Shown: in pieces, positions 1-6,018 of the stretch
Numbering within the stretch: the first letter of the stretch is position 1
Layout of the letters: each line of letters opens with the position of its first letter
DNA from: Treponema sp.
GTDB taxonomy: Bacteria > Spirochaetota > Spirochaetia > Treponematales > Treponemataceae
Assembly: GCA_016293005.1 (NCBI GenBank)
Contig: JAEDFA010000038.1
Span: forward strand, 1 to 19,396
Reading direction: 5' to 3'
DNA: 19,396 bases
Program-made: the position numbers and the translations under genes
Notes under the pieces: model-generated
Databases searched by the model: none
Told to the model about the DNA's origin: nothing
Seen by the model: the letters and a program-made list of their open reading frames with translations, nothing else

Positions 1-280
1 TGCCTCGTCCAAAACTAATCTTTAAAACAGGATATTCAATCCACTCTTTTTCAAGCGTTTCGATTGCAAGACCTTTGAAAAGTTCCTTTTTGCCAAGAAA
101 ATACGCTTCCATCGTGGAAAGCAAAAGACTTTTTCCAAAACGGCGGGGACGGCTCAAAAAATAAGGCTTTCCTTCCGTTGCAAGTTTGTAGATTAAAGCA
201 GTTTTGTCTACATAAATGCAGCCGCGAGTGCGTAAATCTTCAAAATCCTGAATGCCGATGGGCAAAAATCTTTCGTTCAT
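1..280 (-). CDS. AAA-ATPase-like protein (PF09820/DUF1703 type), 3' end outside window
   Basis: The first 93 codons are visible, reading from ATG at 280 towards the window edge; the stop lies outside. The N-terminus MNERFLPIGIQDFEDLR, followed by a YVDKT segment (residues 23-27) and RPRRFGKS (residues 44-51, a Walker A-like loop with Lys50 and Ser51), is the standard opening of the AAA-ATPase-like family that usually carries a PD-(D/E)XK nuclease-like C-terminal domain. These genes are abundant and often multicopy in gut anaerobes. Their cellular role is not settled; a defence or mobile-element link is often suggested but is not shown by this fragment. The start was chosen because it matches the family's usual N-terminus. 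No Shine-Dalgarno precedes it, and a TATAAT box sits six bases upstream. The next gene is divergent. The family call is firm, the function is not. Confidence 0.8.
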   Translation of the reverse strand, partial: MNERFLPIGIQDFEDLRTRGCIYVDKTALIYKLATEGKPYFLSRPRRFGKSLLLSTMEAYFLGKKELFKGLAIETLEKEWIEYPVLKISFGRG

Positions 281-286
281 ATTGGA

Positions 287-295
287 ATTATAGCA
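287..295 (-). promoter_or_regulatory. Extended -10 promoter of the AAA-ATPase-like gene
   Basis: On the minus strand the sequence reads TGCTATAAT, a perfect TATAAT (292 to 287) with the TG of an extended -10. I see no good -35 at 16-18 bp. Six bases separate the -10 from the ATG at 280, so transcription should start at or next to the A of the start codon. Confidence 0.55.
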
Positions 296-322
296 CAATT
301 TAAGTAAATCTTCTATTGCCAA

Positions 323-336
323 TTTTTGTACAAAAA
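323..336. repeat. 14-bp perfect palindrome in divergent intergenic region
   Basis: TTTTTGTACAAAAA is a perfect two-fold palindrome lying between the divergent AAA-ATPase gene and the outer-membrane protein gene, upstream of both promoters. It could be an operator, but the composition is so AT-rich that chance is possible. Confidence 0.3.
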
Positions 337-370
337 AAACATAAATTTGCAAAAATTTGTTATTTTTCTC

Positions 371-397
371 TTGACAAATAACTGGGGGGGGTATAAT
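371..397 (+). promoter_or_regulatory. Promoter of the outer-membrane protein gene with a poly-G spacer
   Basis: A perfect TTGACA (371-376) and a perfect TATAAT (392-397) are separated by 15 bp, of which the last eight are G (384-391). The spacer is two bases shorter than the 17-bp optimum. Each G gained or lost would change promoter spacing directly, so ten G would restore 17 bp. Poly-G tracts between -35 and -10 are known to control tpr genes and TP0126 in Treponema pallidum. Confidence 0.85.
384..391 (+). repeat. Homopolymeric G8 tract
   Basis: Eight consecutive G in an otherwise strongly AT-rich intergenic region, placed exactly between the -35 and -10 hexamers of the downstream gene. Runs of this length are prone to slipped-strand mispairing, which would make promoter strength vary between cells. 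Confidence 0.9.
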
Positions 398-480
398 AAA
401 ATTAGGAATTTTGGAGAGAAGTTTTCTTTCCTGCATTGCATTGCAAGGCAACCGCTCTTTTTGAGCAAAATTAAAAAAAC

Positions 481-503
481 GCTGTCAAATTAAAATTGAC
501 GGC
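481..503 (+). other. Hairpin in the 5' UTR of the outer-membrane protein gene
   Basis: GCTGTCAA (481-488) pairs with TTGACGGC (496-503) through eight pairs, one of them G-U, around a seven-base loop. It ends eight bases before the GGAG ribosome binding site (511-514). It lies within an unusually long leader of about 117 nt and could stabilise the mRNA or tune translation; no regulator is visible. Confidence 0.4.
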
Positions 504-520
504 AAAATTCGGAGTTATTT

Positions 521-1177
521 ATGAAAAAATTACTCGCAACATTAATTTCACTTTCTGTTATGGCAGGAAACGCATTCGCACGCGGAATGTACAACGGTGA
601 TGTTCAGCTTCACCTTGGAACTGGCATGGATTCTTTTACAAGCGAAAAGATATCTGACTTAAACTTTGATGTTAAAAGCAATACTTTTGACTTCGATGTT
701 GCATCATGGCATTTATTTAGTCTTAACGACCTTTTTAGCGTTGGCTTTATGGTTGATTTTAATGGAGGAGTCGGAGCAACAAAAGACATAACAGTTAATG
801 GGTTCACTGGGCTTAAATCAAGTCTTGCATTGCACTTTAACGGACTTATCGGACCTGCTGTTGGTTTTACTTTCGGAAATATTTCTGCACTTAATATTTC
901 AGCAGGTCTTGCCTTTGGTGCAACAGGATTTGGATATAAAATTCCTGGTGCATCAACTAAATACGCATCATTTTCAGCAGGTGGAGTAGGATTTGGTACA
1001 GAGATAAATGCAAAATTCTTCCCTAAATCAAAAGTAAGTCCTCTTGTAGGATTCAAATTTTCAGTTTTAGGAACAAACGAATTTGACTTCAATAATGGTA
1101 GCACAACTGAAAAAATAGAAGAAAAAGCAACCATTTACAACACAGAATACTTCGCAGGAATTGCATTCAACTTCTAA
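521..1177 (+). CDS. Small outer-membrane beta-barrel protein, putatively phase-variable
   Basis: A 218-residue exported protein. Residues 1-20 form a signal peptide (MKK, hydrophobic core, AFA cleavage site). The mature part is rich in alternating hydrophobic and Gly/Ser/Thr residues, with repeated amphipathic strand patterns and no long hydrophobic helix. It ends in FAGIAFNF, a final strand closing on phenylalanine, the typical C-terminal signal for BAM-dependent insertion. Size and pattern suit an eight-stranded barrel of OmpW/OmpA-barrel size. A close family cannot be assigned by eye. The start has GGAG six bases upstream. It is transcribed alone, away from the AAA-ATPase gene, from a promoter with a G8 spacer, so on/off or graded expression of a surface protein is the likely mode. 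I see no clear terminator before the next gene. The beta-barrel call is fairly secure; ligand or role is unknown. Confidence 0.8.
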   Translation: MKKLLATLISLSVMAGNAFARGMYNGDVQLHLGTGMDSFTSEKISDLNFDVKSNTFDFDVASWHLFSLNDLFSVGFMVDFNGGVGATKDITVNGFTGLKSSLALHFNGLIGPAVGFTFGNISALNISAGLAFGATGFGYKIPGASTKYASFSAGGVGFGTEINAKFFPKSKVSPLVGFKFSVLGTNEFDFNNGSTTEKIEEKATIYNTEYFAGIAFNF

Positions 1178-1207
1178 TTTGAACAAATTTTAACTCAAAT
1201 GCCGACT

Positions 1208-1238
1208 TTAACAGTTGGTTGACTTTTTACTATATAAT
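1208..1238 (+). promoter_or_regulatory. Possible promoter of the FemAB-like gene
   Basis: A perfect TATAAT (1233-1238) is preceded by TTAACA (1208-1213) at a long 19-bp spacing. Transcription would begin near 1245, giving a leader of only about 12 nt before ATG 1257. The -35 is uncertain. Confidence 0.4.
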
Positions 1239-1256
1239 TGTTATAGTCGCGGCATT

Positions 1257-2474
1257 ATGATTACATTAAACAAAGTCAATCCGGAAGATTTCCCGGCAGT
1301 TGACAACTTATTTCAAAGCGCCTTTTGGGGCAAATTTAAAGCAGCTTGCGGTCAGCAGGCTGTCTTTTTTTTGTGTGAATACGAAAATTCGGTTCACGAA
1401 AAACTGGATTTTCCGCTGTTAGTTCTTTTAAGAAAATCTCCCGGCGGAATATATGCTTATGCACCGAAAGCACCTTCCGTAAAAGTTTCAGAAAGTGAAT
1501 ACGGTATAGTTCTTGAACAACTTGCCTTGAGCGTAAAACCTTTTCTTCCAAAAGAAACGGTCTGCATCAGGTTCGACACGCAATGGAAATCTCTATACAC
1601 GAATCAAACGCTTTCGGAAACGCCTAGAGTTCAGATTCGGGAATTGCGGATGAATTTCAACACAGAAACAAAACTTCTTCGCAAAACTCACCACGACCAT
1701 TTCTGTCCCGACACCGTAATAATCAATTTAAAACGCTCACCAGAACAAATTCTTGAAAATATGCGTCAGACTACAAGAAACTGCATCCGAAGGTCGTACA
1801 AAGAAGGCGTCGTCTTCAGCGAAAAACCAAAAGAATTTCTTCCTGAATGGCACAAAATTTATTCAGAAACCGGAAAACGAAAAAAATTCTACACAGAAAA
1901 TCTCGATTATTTCGTTCAGCTTATAAACAGACCTCAAGGACCGGGAAGAATTTTCTTTAAGCAGCTTGCAAGTCCCCACGAAGACTGCGGAAAAGGACCG
2001 CCTAAAAATGAAAAAAACTCAAATTCAGTAAAAAAAAGTAAAATTCTTTCTTCCAATCCAAGTTCAATGCCGATTACGGCGCAAGTCCCCGAACCAAAAT
2101 TTCATATTCTTACAGCAGAAAAAAACGGAATTCTTTTAAGCGCAATGATTCTTGCAACCTGCGGAAAAACTGCATACTACATGTTTTCAGGTTCAAATCA
2201 AGAATACTCAAATCTGATGGCAGGCTACGGTTTACAATGGGAAGCGATTTTAAAAGCAAGAAAATCAGGGTGCACGCAATACGATTTACTTGGAATTCCT
2301 CCGAACGGAAATCCTTCCCACTTTATGAACGGACTTTACACATTTAAAACAGGCTTCGGCGGTGATGTCGTAAGGTTTTCAGGCTGCTGGGATTACATAT
2401 ACAACGAAGAACAATACCCGATTTTTGCAAATTCTCAGGAATTTAACAATTTTTTTAATGTTTGTTGCAATTGA
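1257..2474 (+). CDS. FemAB/GNAT-like peptidoglycan bridge-forming aminoacyltransferase
   Basis: A 405-residue protein resembling FemABX enzymes, which add amino acids from aminoacyl-tRNA to the lipid II stem peptide in the cytoplasm. The supporting pattern is an opening typical of the family (FPAVDNLFQSAFWGKFK, residues 12-28), a first acetyltransferase-like half with RSPEQILENMRQTTRNCIRR (about 160-179), and a second half with YYMFSGSNQEYSNLMAGYGL and YDLLGIPP. The last part, YTFKTGFGGDVVRFSG, is the usual C-terminal signature. Residues 238-281 are a polar, Lys/Ser/Pro-rich insert that interrupts the second half. ATG 1257 was preferred to an in-frame TTG at 1215 because the intervening codons overlap the TATAAT box and the family begins here. 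No Shine-Dalgarno is visible. The 3' end overlaps the convergent zinc-ribbon gene by 20 bp. The donor amino acid cannot be read from the sequence. Confidence 0.8.
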   Translation: MITLNKVNPEDFPAVDNLFQSAFWGKFKAACGQQAVFFLCEYENSVHEKLDFPLLVLLRKSPGGIYAYAPKAPSVKVSESEYGIVLEQLALSVKPFLPKETVCIRFDTQWKSLYTNQTLSETPRVQIRELRMNFNTETKLLRKTHHDHFCPDTVIINLKRSPEQILENMRQTTRNCIRRSYKEGVVFSEKPKEFLPEWHKIYSETGKRKKFYTENLDYFVQLINRPQGPGRIFFKQLASPHEDCGKGPPKNEKNSNSVKKSKILSSNPSSMPITAQVPEPKFHILTAEKNGILLSAMILATCGKTAYYMFSGSNQEYSNLMAGYGLQWEAILKARKSGCTQYDLLGIPPNGNPSHFMNGLYTFKTGFGGDVVRFSGCWDYIYNEEQYPIFANSQEFNNFFNVCCN

Positions 2475-2856
2475 TACAACCGTTTATAATCACATGAGGC
2501 ATTCCGCTTTTTGTTTTATTGAAAAGGCGCGAAATTAAATAGCCGTCCTGTGGAATAGATTTGTGGCAGACCGGGCAACTTCTGCTTAAATTTTGAGGAC
2601 ACTTCGGATAACAGTCTGAACAGCCGTAAACATAACAGAGCTGATCGTTTTCTGAAGTGGTCCTGAAAACTTTTGAACGGATATTTTTTCCGGGAGTTAA
2701 AAAAGAAGAACAAACCGGACATTTTGCAAATACAGTCTTTGAAGATGAAGAAGCGACTTTCTGAAAAGATTCCCCTTTTTTGAAAAAGAATTTTTTAATT
2801 GAAAGCAGAAGAATTATTATAAAAACCAGAACAATTCCGATTAAAATATATTCCAT
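2455..2856 (-). CDS. Small membrane-anchored protein with zinc-ribbon-like cysteines, last gene of the dnaX-recR operon
   Basis: A 133-residue protein of unknown function. Residues 2-20 form one hydrophobic helix, followed at once by KKFFFKK, so the rest should be cytoplasmic by the positive-inside rule. The soluble part has ten cysteines, including CPVC (46-49), CSDC (79-82), CPVC (94-97) and CINC (127-130), which suggests two zinc ribbons, CPVC..CSDC and CPVC..CINC. The start at 2856 was preferred over an in-frame upstream start at 2949, which would place 31 residues inside recR and does not fit a membrane-anchor N-terminus. Only four bases separate it from the recR stop; a purine-rich AGGAAG lies about 17 bases upstream, so translational coupling to recR is likely. 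Its place after recR hints at a DNA- or RNA-related job, but nothing in the sequence proves this. Confidence 0.7.
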   Translation of the reverse strand: MEYILIGIVLVFIIILLLSIKKFFFKKGESFQKVASSSSKTVFAKCPVCSSFLTPGKNIRSKVFRTTSENDQLCYVYGCSDCYPKCPQNLSRSCPVCHKSIPQDGYLISRLFNKTKSGMPHVIINGCINCNKH

Positions 2857-2860
2857 AAAG

Positions 2861-3454
2861 CTAGAGTTTTGTTCTTCCTGAAAAACTTCGTGCCAGAGTG
2901 AGCCTGTCAGCGTATTCAAGGTCACCGCCCACAGGAATTCCGGTTGCAAGTCGAGTAATTTTTAATTCTGCAAACTGTGAAAGAATTTTTTGCAGATACA
3001 AAGCCGTAGCATCCCCTTCAAAGGTTGGATTTGTCGCAAGAATTACTTCTTTTATGTCGCCCTGATGAATTCTATTTACAAGAGAAGCAATATTTAAATT
3101 GTCCGGTCCGATTCCGTCTAAAGGAGCAATTACTCCACCCAAAACATGAAACTGCCCCGAATAACCGCCAGCAGAATCAATCGTTTTTACATCCTGAGGC
3201 TGTTCAACAACACAAATTACAGTTTTATCACGCAGAGAATTAGAACAAATTGGACAAGGGTCAGATTCCGTCCAGCTTCCACAAATTGAACACGGCTTGA
3301 TTTTTTCTTTTAATGTTGAAAGCTGATTTGCAAATTTTAAAAGAAAAATGTCGTCGGATTTTAAAAGACTGTTCACAATTCTGGCAGCGCTTTTTTTGCC
3401 GATTCCTGGAAGCCGTGAAAAAGAATCTGTTAATTCGTCAATTACATTTGCCAT
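2861..3454 (-). CDS. recR: Recombination mediator protein RecR
   Basis: A 197-residue protein, the usual RecR length. RecR acts with RecO (and RecF) to load RecA onto SSB-coated single-stranded DNA during gap repair. Visible features are the N-terminal helix-hairpin-helix (LPGIGKKSAARI, about residues 15-26), a four-cysteine zinc finger (Cys55, Cys58, Cys67, Cys70), and a Toprim domain beginning VICVVEQPQD with Glu84 and running to about residue 175. A conserved TGIPVGGDLEYAD segment follows near the C-terminus. Its ATG shares one base with the TAA stop of ybaB (TAATG), so translation is very probably coupled. The order dnaX-ybaB-recR is conserved in many bacteria. Confidence 0.97.
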   Translation of the reverse strand: MANVIDELTDSFSRLPGIGKKSAARIVNSLLKSDDIFLLKFANQLSTLKEKIKPCSICGSWTESDPCPICSNSLRDKTVICVVEQPQDVKTIDSAGGYSGQFHVLGGVIAPLDGIGPDNLNIASLVNRIHQGDIKEVILATNPTFEGDATALYLQKILSQFAELKITRLATGIPVGGDLEYADRLTLARSFSGRTKL

Positions 3455-3765
3455 TACAAGCCCATCGAAGACATATCAATCGAAGACAAAACCGAATTTG
3501 AATGTTTTTTTATTTCTTCCTGAACTTTTGAGCGGGCATCTCTTGAAGCAGCAACGATTAAATCTTCGAGCATTTTTACATCACGGTTATCAACGCAAAT
3601 AGGATCAAGGTGAATATCGACAATTTCAAAAGTTCCGTTCATTTTTACAGTAACCATTTTACCGCCGCTGGAACCTTCGCAAACAATATTCTGCATTTCA
3701 TCCTGAATTTTTTTTGCCTGTTCTTTTAACTGACCGGCATTTTTTAATAAATCAAAAGGATTCAT
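3454..3765 (-). CDS. ybaB: YbaB/EbfC family nucleoid-associated protein
   Basis: A 103-residue protein with the YbaB/EbfC layout: an N-terminal helix rich in Lys and Gln (MNPFDLLKNAGQLKEQAKKI), then a short beta region with GGKMVTVKMNGTFEIVDIHLDP, and a C-terminal helix carrying LEDLIVAASRDARSKVQEE. Members form tweezer-like dimers that bind DNA without strong specificity; in Borrelia the homologue EbfC binds operator DNA. A run of five G lies just before the ATG (GGGGGAAAA-ATG) and serves as ribosome binding site. It sits 41 bases downstream of dnaX and overlaps recR by one base, so the three are one operon. Confidence 0.95.
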   Translation of the reverse strand: MNPFDLLKNAGQLKEQAKKIQDEMQNIVCEGSSGGKMVTVKMNGTFEIVDIHLDPICVDNRDVKMLEDLIVAASRDARSKVQEEIKKHSNSVLSSIDMSSMGL

Positions 3766-3806
3766 TTTTCCCCCAATATAAGAAATTTGAAAAATTTTAC
3801 ATATTT

Positions 3807-5687
3807 TTATTCTGAACCTTTAACGCTTCCTTTAAAAGCGCTGCACAAAACCTGAACCTGCTTTGGAAATTCTGGTTTTACAACTGGTTCATTTTTTTTT
3901 TCAAGTAACTGAATTTCAAAAATCATTTTTGAATGACAAATTGTTTCAAGCAGACTGTTAATTTTGTGAATATTCTGTTCGATTTTGTTTTTTTGGTAAA
4001 CATTTGAAATCGTCGTGGAAATTTTATTCCCAGATAAATTCCATCGCCCCGTCTGCATCAAAGAACTTGCAATCAGCGCATCGTTAATAGAAAGTTCCGT
4101 TACAATCTGCCCGAAAACTTTTGTCATCGAAATTTTAAAACCGTCCGGCGCTTCATAAACAGTTTCATTTTGATGAACATCTTCTTCAATTTGAGAAGTA
4201 AAATCGTTTTCAGAATACAAAGGCTCATTTGAAAAATTTTCCGACTGTTCAGGATAAAGTTCATCCTGCGAAGGAATATAATCGTCTGAAGGATAATCAT
4301 TCTGCTGATACTCACCTGAATCTTCAATTTTGTCTGAAGTTTGTTCAGGCGGTAACTCTCCGCCATTGTTAAAAGAATTTTGTTCCTCTTCTGCTTCTAA
4401 CGCAGAAAATCTAGGCATATTTGGTGCAGAAGAAGAATTTTCATGATTTTGCGTAAAAGATTCTTCTGAAACCAAAGAATTAGAATTTTCGTGCGCGGAA
4501 GTAATTTGATTCTGCGGAATAAAAGATGAAGAATTTTCGTTTAAAAGAACAGATTTTGCTTCATCAATTGCATGTTTTACTTCTTGCGGCGAAACATATT
4601 CAGAAAGCCAGCAAAGCCTTGAAAAAGCAAGTTCCAATTCATATCGTGGAGAAATTGAATATCGAATGTCGCGGTAAAGCTGAAGAAAAATGCTCACTGC
4701 CCGTTCAACCTGAATCTGCGACCATGAATCAAGAACAATTTTACTGAACCGCTCAAAAGACTGCCCTAAAAGAGATTCTTTTGTGATTCCGCTTTTTATG
4801 AGAAGAAGCGAACGAAGATATTCTGTTGAGTTTAAAATTAACTGTTCGATTGAAATTCCAGACTGAAGAAATTCGTCTAATTTAAGAAGAACCGTCTGAA
4901 CTTCTGATTTTGCACAGTTTTCAAAAATTCCATTTAAACCTTCAACGCCTAAAATTCCAAGCTTATCGCGGATTTTGTCATAAGTAATGTTTCCGTCGCT
5001 GAACGCAGCAACCTGATCAAACAAAGTGTAAGAATCGCGCACAGAACCACCTGATTCTCGCGCAATCCAGAAAAGAGATTCGTCATCAGCCTGAATATTT
5101 AAATCTTTGCAGGCATTTGAAAGAAGATTTTTAATTTTTTCGATTGAAACAAGCCTGAAATTATACTGCTGGCATCTTGATTTTATTGTAGCAGGAACTT
5201 TTTGAAGTTCTGTTGTAGCAAAAATAAAAATTACATGTGCTGGCGGTTCCTCGATTGTTTTTAAAAGCGCATTGAACGCCGGCGTTGAAAGCATATGAAC
5301 TTCATCGATTATGTAAATTTTATAACGCGCAGATGCAGGCGGAAACATAACTTCATCTTTAATTTGCCTTACATCGTTTACACTTGTATTTGAAGCTCCG
5401 TCAATTTCGATTACATCAAGGCTTGAACTGTTTGTAATTGCACGACAAGACTCACATTTTCCACAAGGCTCTTCCGTAGGCTCCGAAGAATTCTGACAAT
5501 TTAACGCTTTTGCTAAAATTCTTGCAGTAGAAGTTTTACCGCATCCTCTTGGACCTGTAAACAAATACGCATGAGCAATATGCTTTGTTTTTATAGAATT
5601 TTTTAGAGTTTCGGCAACAAAATCCTGCCCGATTAAATCTGAAAACTGTTGCGGTCTTAAACGAGTCGCTGTTACTTCATAAGCCAT
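3807..5687 (-). CDS. dnaX: DNA polymerase III subunit gamma/tau
   Basis: A 626-residue clamp-loader ATPase of the replicative polymerase. The AAA+ core shows Walker A GPRGCGKTS (residues 45-53), zinc-binding cysteines (Cys64, Cys75, Cys78, Cys81), Walker B with IIDEVHM (126-132), sensor 1 ATTEL, and the SRC motif with the arginine finger (about 170-172). Residues 181 to about 365 form the lid and the oligomerisation domain. Residues from about 385 to 515 are a Ser/Asn/Glu-rich acidic linker of low complexity. A compact C-terminal domain, the expected contact to the polymerase, follows. The start at 5687 matches the family's usual N-terminus and has no Shine-Dalgarno; a -10 box lies six bases upstream. 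An A10 run near codons 596-599 could slip to an immediate TGA. No mid-gene frameshift signal of the E. coli type was seen. Confidence 0.96.
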   Translation of the reverse strand: MAYEVTATRLRPQQFSDLIGQDFVAETLKNSIKTKHIAHAYLFTGPRGCGKTSTARILAKALNCQNSSEPTEEPCGKCESCRAITNSSSLDVIEIDGASNTSVNDVRQIKDEVMFPPASARYKIYIIDEVHMLSTPAFNALLKTIEEPPAHVIFIFATTELQKVPATIKSRCQQYNFRLVSIEKIKNLLSNACKDLNIQADDESLFWIARESGGSVRDSYTLFDQVAAFSDGNITYDKIRDKLGILGVEGLNGIFENCAKSEVQTVLLKLDEFLQSGISIEQLILNSTEYLRSLLLIKSGITKESLLGQSFERFSKIVLDSWSQIQVERAVSIFLQLYRDIRYSISPRYELELAFSRLCWLSEYVSPQEVKHAIDEAKSVLLNENSSSFIPQNQITSAHENSNSLVSEESFTQNHENSSSAPNMPRFSALEAEEEQNSFNNGGELPPEQTSDKIEDSGEYQQNDYPSDDYIPSQDELYPEQSENFSNEPLYSENDFTSQIEEDVHQNETVYEAPDGFKISMTKVFGQIVTELSINDALIASSLMQTGRWNLSGNKISTTISNVYQKNKIEQNIHKINSLLETICHSKMIFEIQLLEKKNEPVVKPEFPKQVQVLCSAFKGSVKGSE

Positions 5688-5693
5688 AGTAAA

Positions 5694-5722
5694 AATATAT
5701 CAAATTTTTGACGCATAAACAA
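5694..5722 (-). promoter_or_regulatory. Promoter of the dnaX-ybaB-recR operon
   Basis: On the minus strand TTGTTT (5722 to 5717) and TATATT (5699 to 5694) are spaced by 17 bp. Six bases then lead to the ATG at 5687, so the predicted transcript starts on the start codon. Confidence 0.5.
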
Positions 5723-5813
5723 GTTGTCTAAACTTCACCCTTCCACATTACAAAATCTTCCTTATTAAAAAAATCGTCTGCAATGCGGAAGCCCTGAATC
5801 ACTAAAATCTATA

Positions 5814-5842
5814 TTGACAAAAAAACTTTAAAAGTCTATAAC
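5814..5842 (+). promoter_or_regulatory. carA promoter
   Basis: TTGACA (5814-5819), 17-bp spacer, TATAAC (5837-5842). Transcription should begin near 5849, giving a carA leader of about 198 nt. The bases between the dnaX promoter and this one (5723-5813) show nothing I can interpret. Confidence 0.8.
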
Positions 5843-5901
5843 TTTATAGGTTTAAACAAGTACAGAAAACTCATAAAGCGTTCTCGTTTAATCTTGTGAG
5901 C

Positions 5902-5960
5902 AAAGGCGTTCATTTAATTCTACAGGTTTTCCTTTTGAATAAAATGAGCGTCTTTTTTTT
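5902..5960 (+). terminator. Terminator-like hairpin inside the carA leader (putative attenuator)
   Basis: The arm 5905-5920 (GGCGTTCATTTAATTC) pairs with 5937-5952 (GAATAAAATGAGCGTC) with two G-U pairs and one A-A mismatch, extended by AAA/TTT at the base. The loop is 16 bases and eight T (5953-5960) follow. It stands between the carA promoter and carA with no gene in between, which is the layout of a transcription attenuator. An imperfect second copy of the 5' arm (GCGTTC then TTTAATC, 5878-5893) lies upstream and might take part in an alternative fold. No PyrR-binding consensus or leader peptide with a ribosome binding site was recognised. Confidence 0.65.
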
Positions 5961-5961
5961 A

Positions 5962-6018
5962 AACCTCGAAAATGAGGCTATTAACAGAAACTTCTAAAAA
6001 TTTCAATTTTTCGAGGTT
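5962..6018 (+). other. Second stem in the carA leader, before the ribosome binding site
   Basis: AACCTCGAAAA (5962-5972) and TTTTCGAGGTT (6008-6018) are perfectly complementary over 11 bp around a 35-base loop. The stem begins right after the T-tract of the preceding hairpin and ends 19 bases before the GGAG of carA. CCTC at 5964-5967 can also pair with GAGG at 5974-5977, so two folds compete. Confidence 0.5.

Noticed and set aside
610..1134. 174-codon open frame antisense to the outer-membrane protein gene
   Set aside because: It lies wholly opposite a gene with signal peptide, ribosome binding site and promoter, and its translation shows no family pattern; it is a shadow.
1219..1238. TTGACT followed by TATAAT before the FemAB-like gene
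   Set aside because: The spacing is only 8 bp, impossible for a normal sigma-70 promoter; the alternative TTAACA at 19 bp was kept at low confidence.
2857..2949. 31-residue N-terminal extension of the zinc-ribbon protein inside recR
   Set aside because: It overlaps the conserved end of RecR and would put extra residues ahead of a clean N-terminal membrane anchor; the start at 2856 is more natural.
4385..4560. Repeated GAAGAATTTTC-like strings in the dnaX linker as a DNA repeat array
   Set aside because: They encode the Glu/Asn/Ser-rich low-complexity linker and have irregular spacing, so codon composition explains them.
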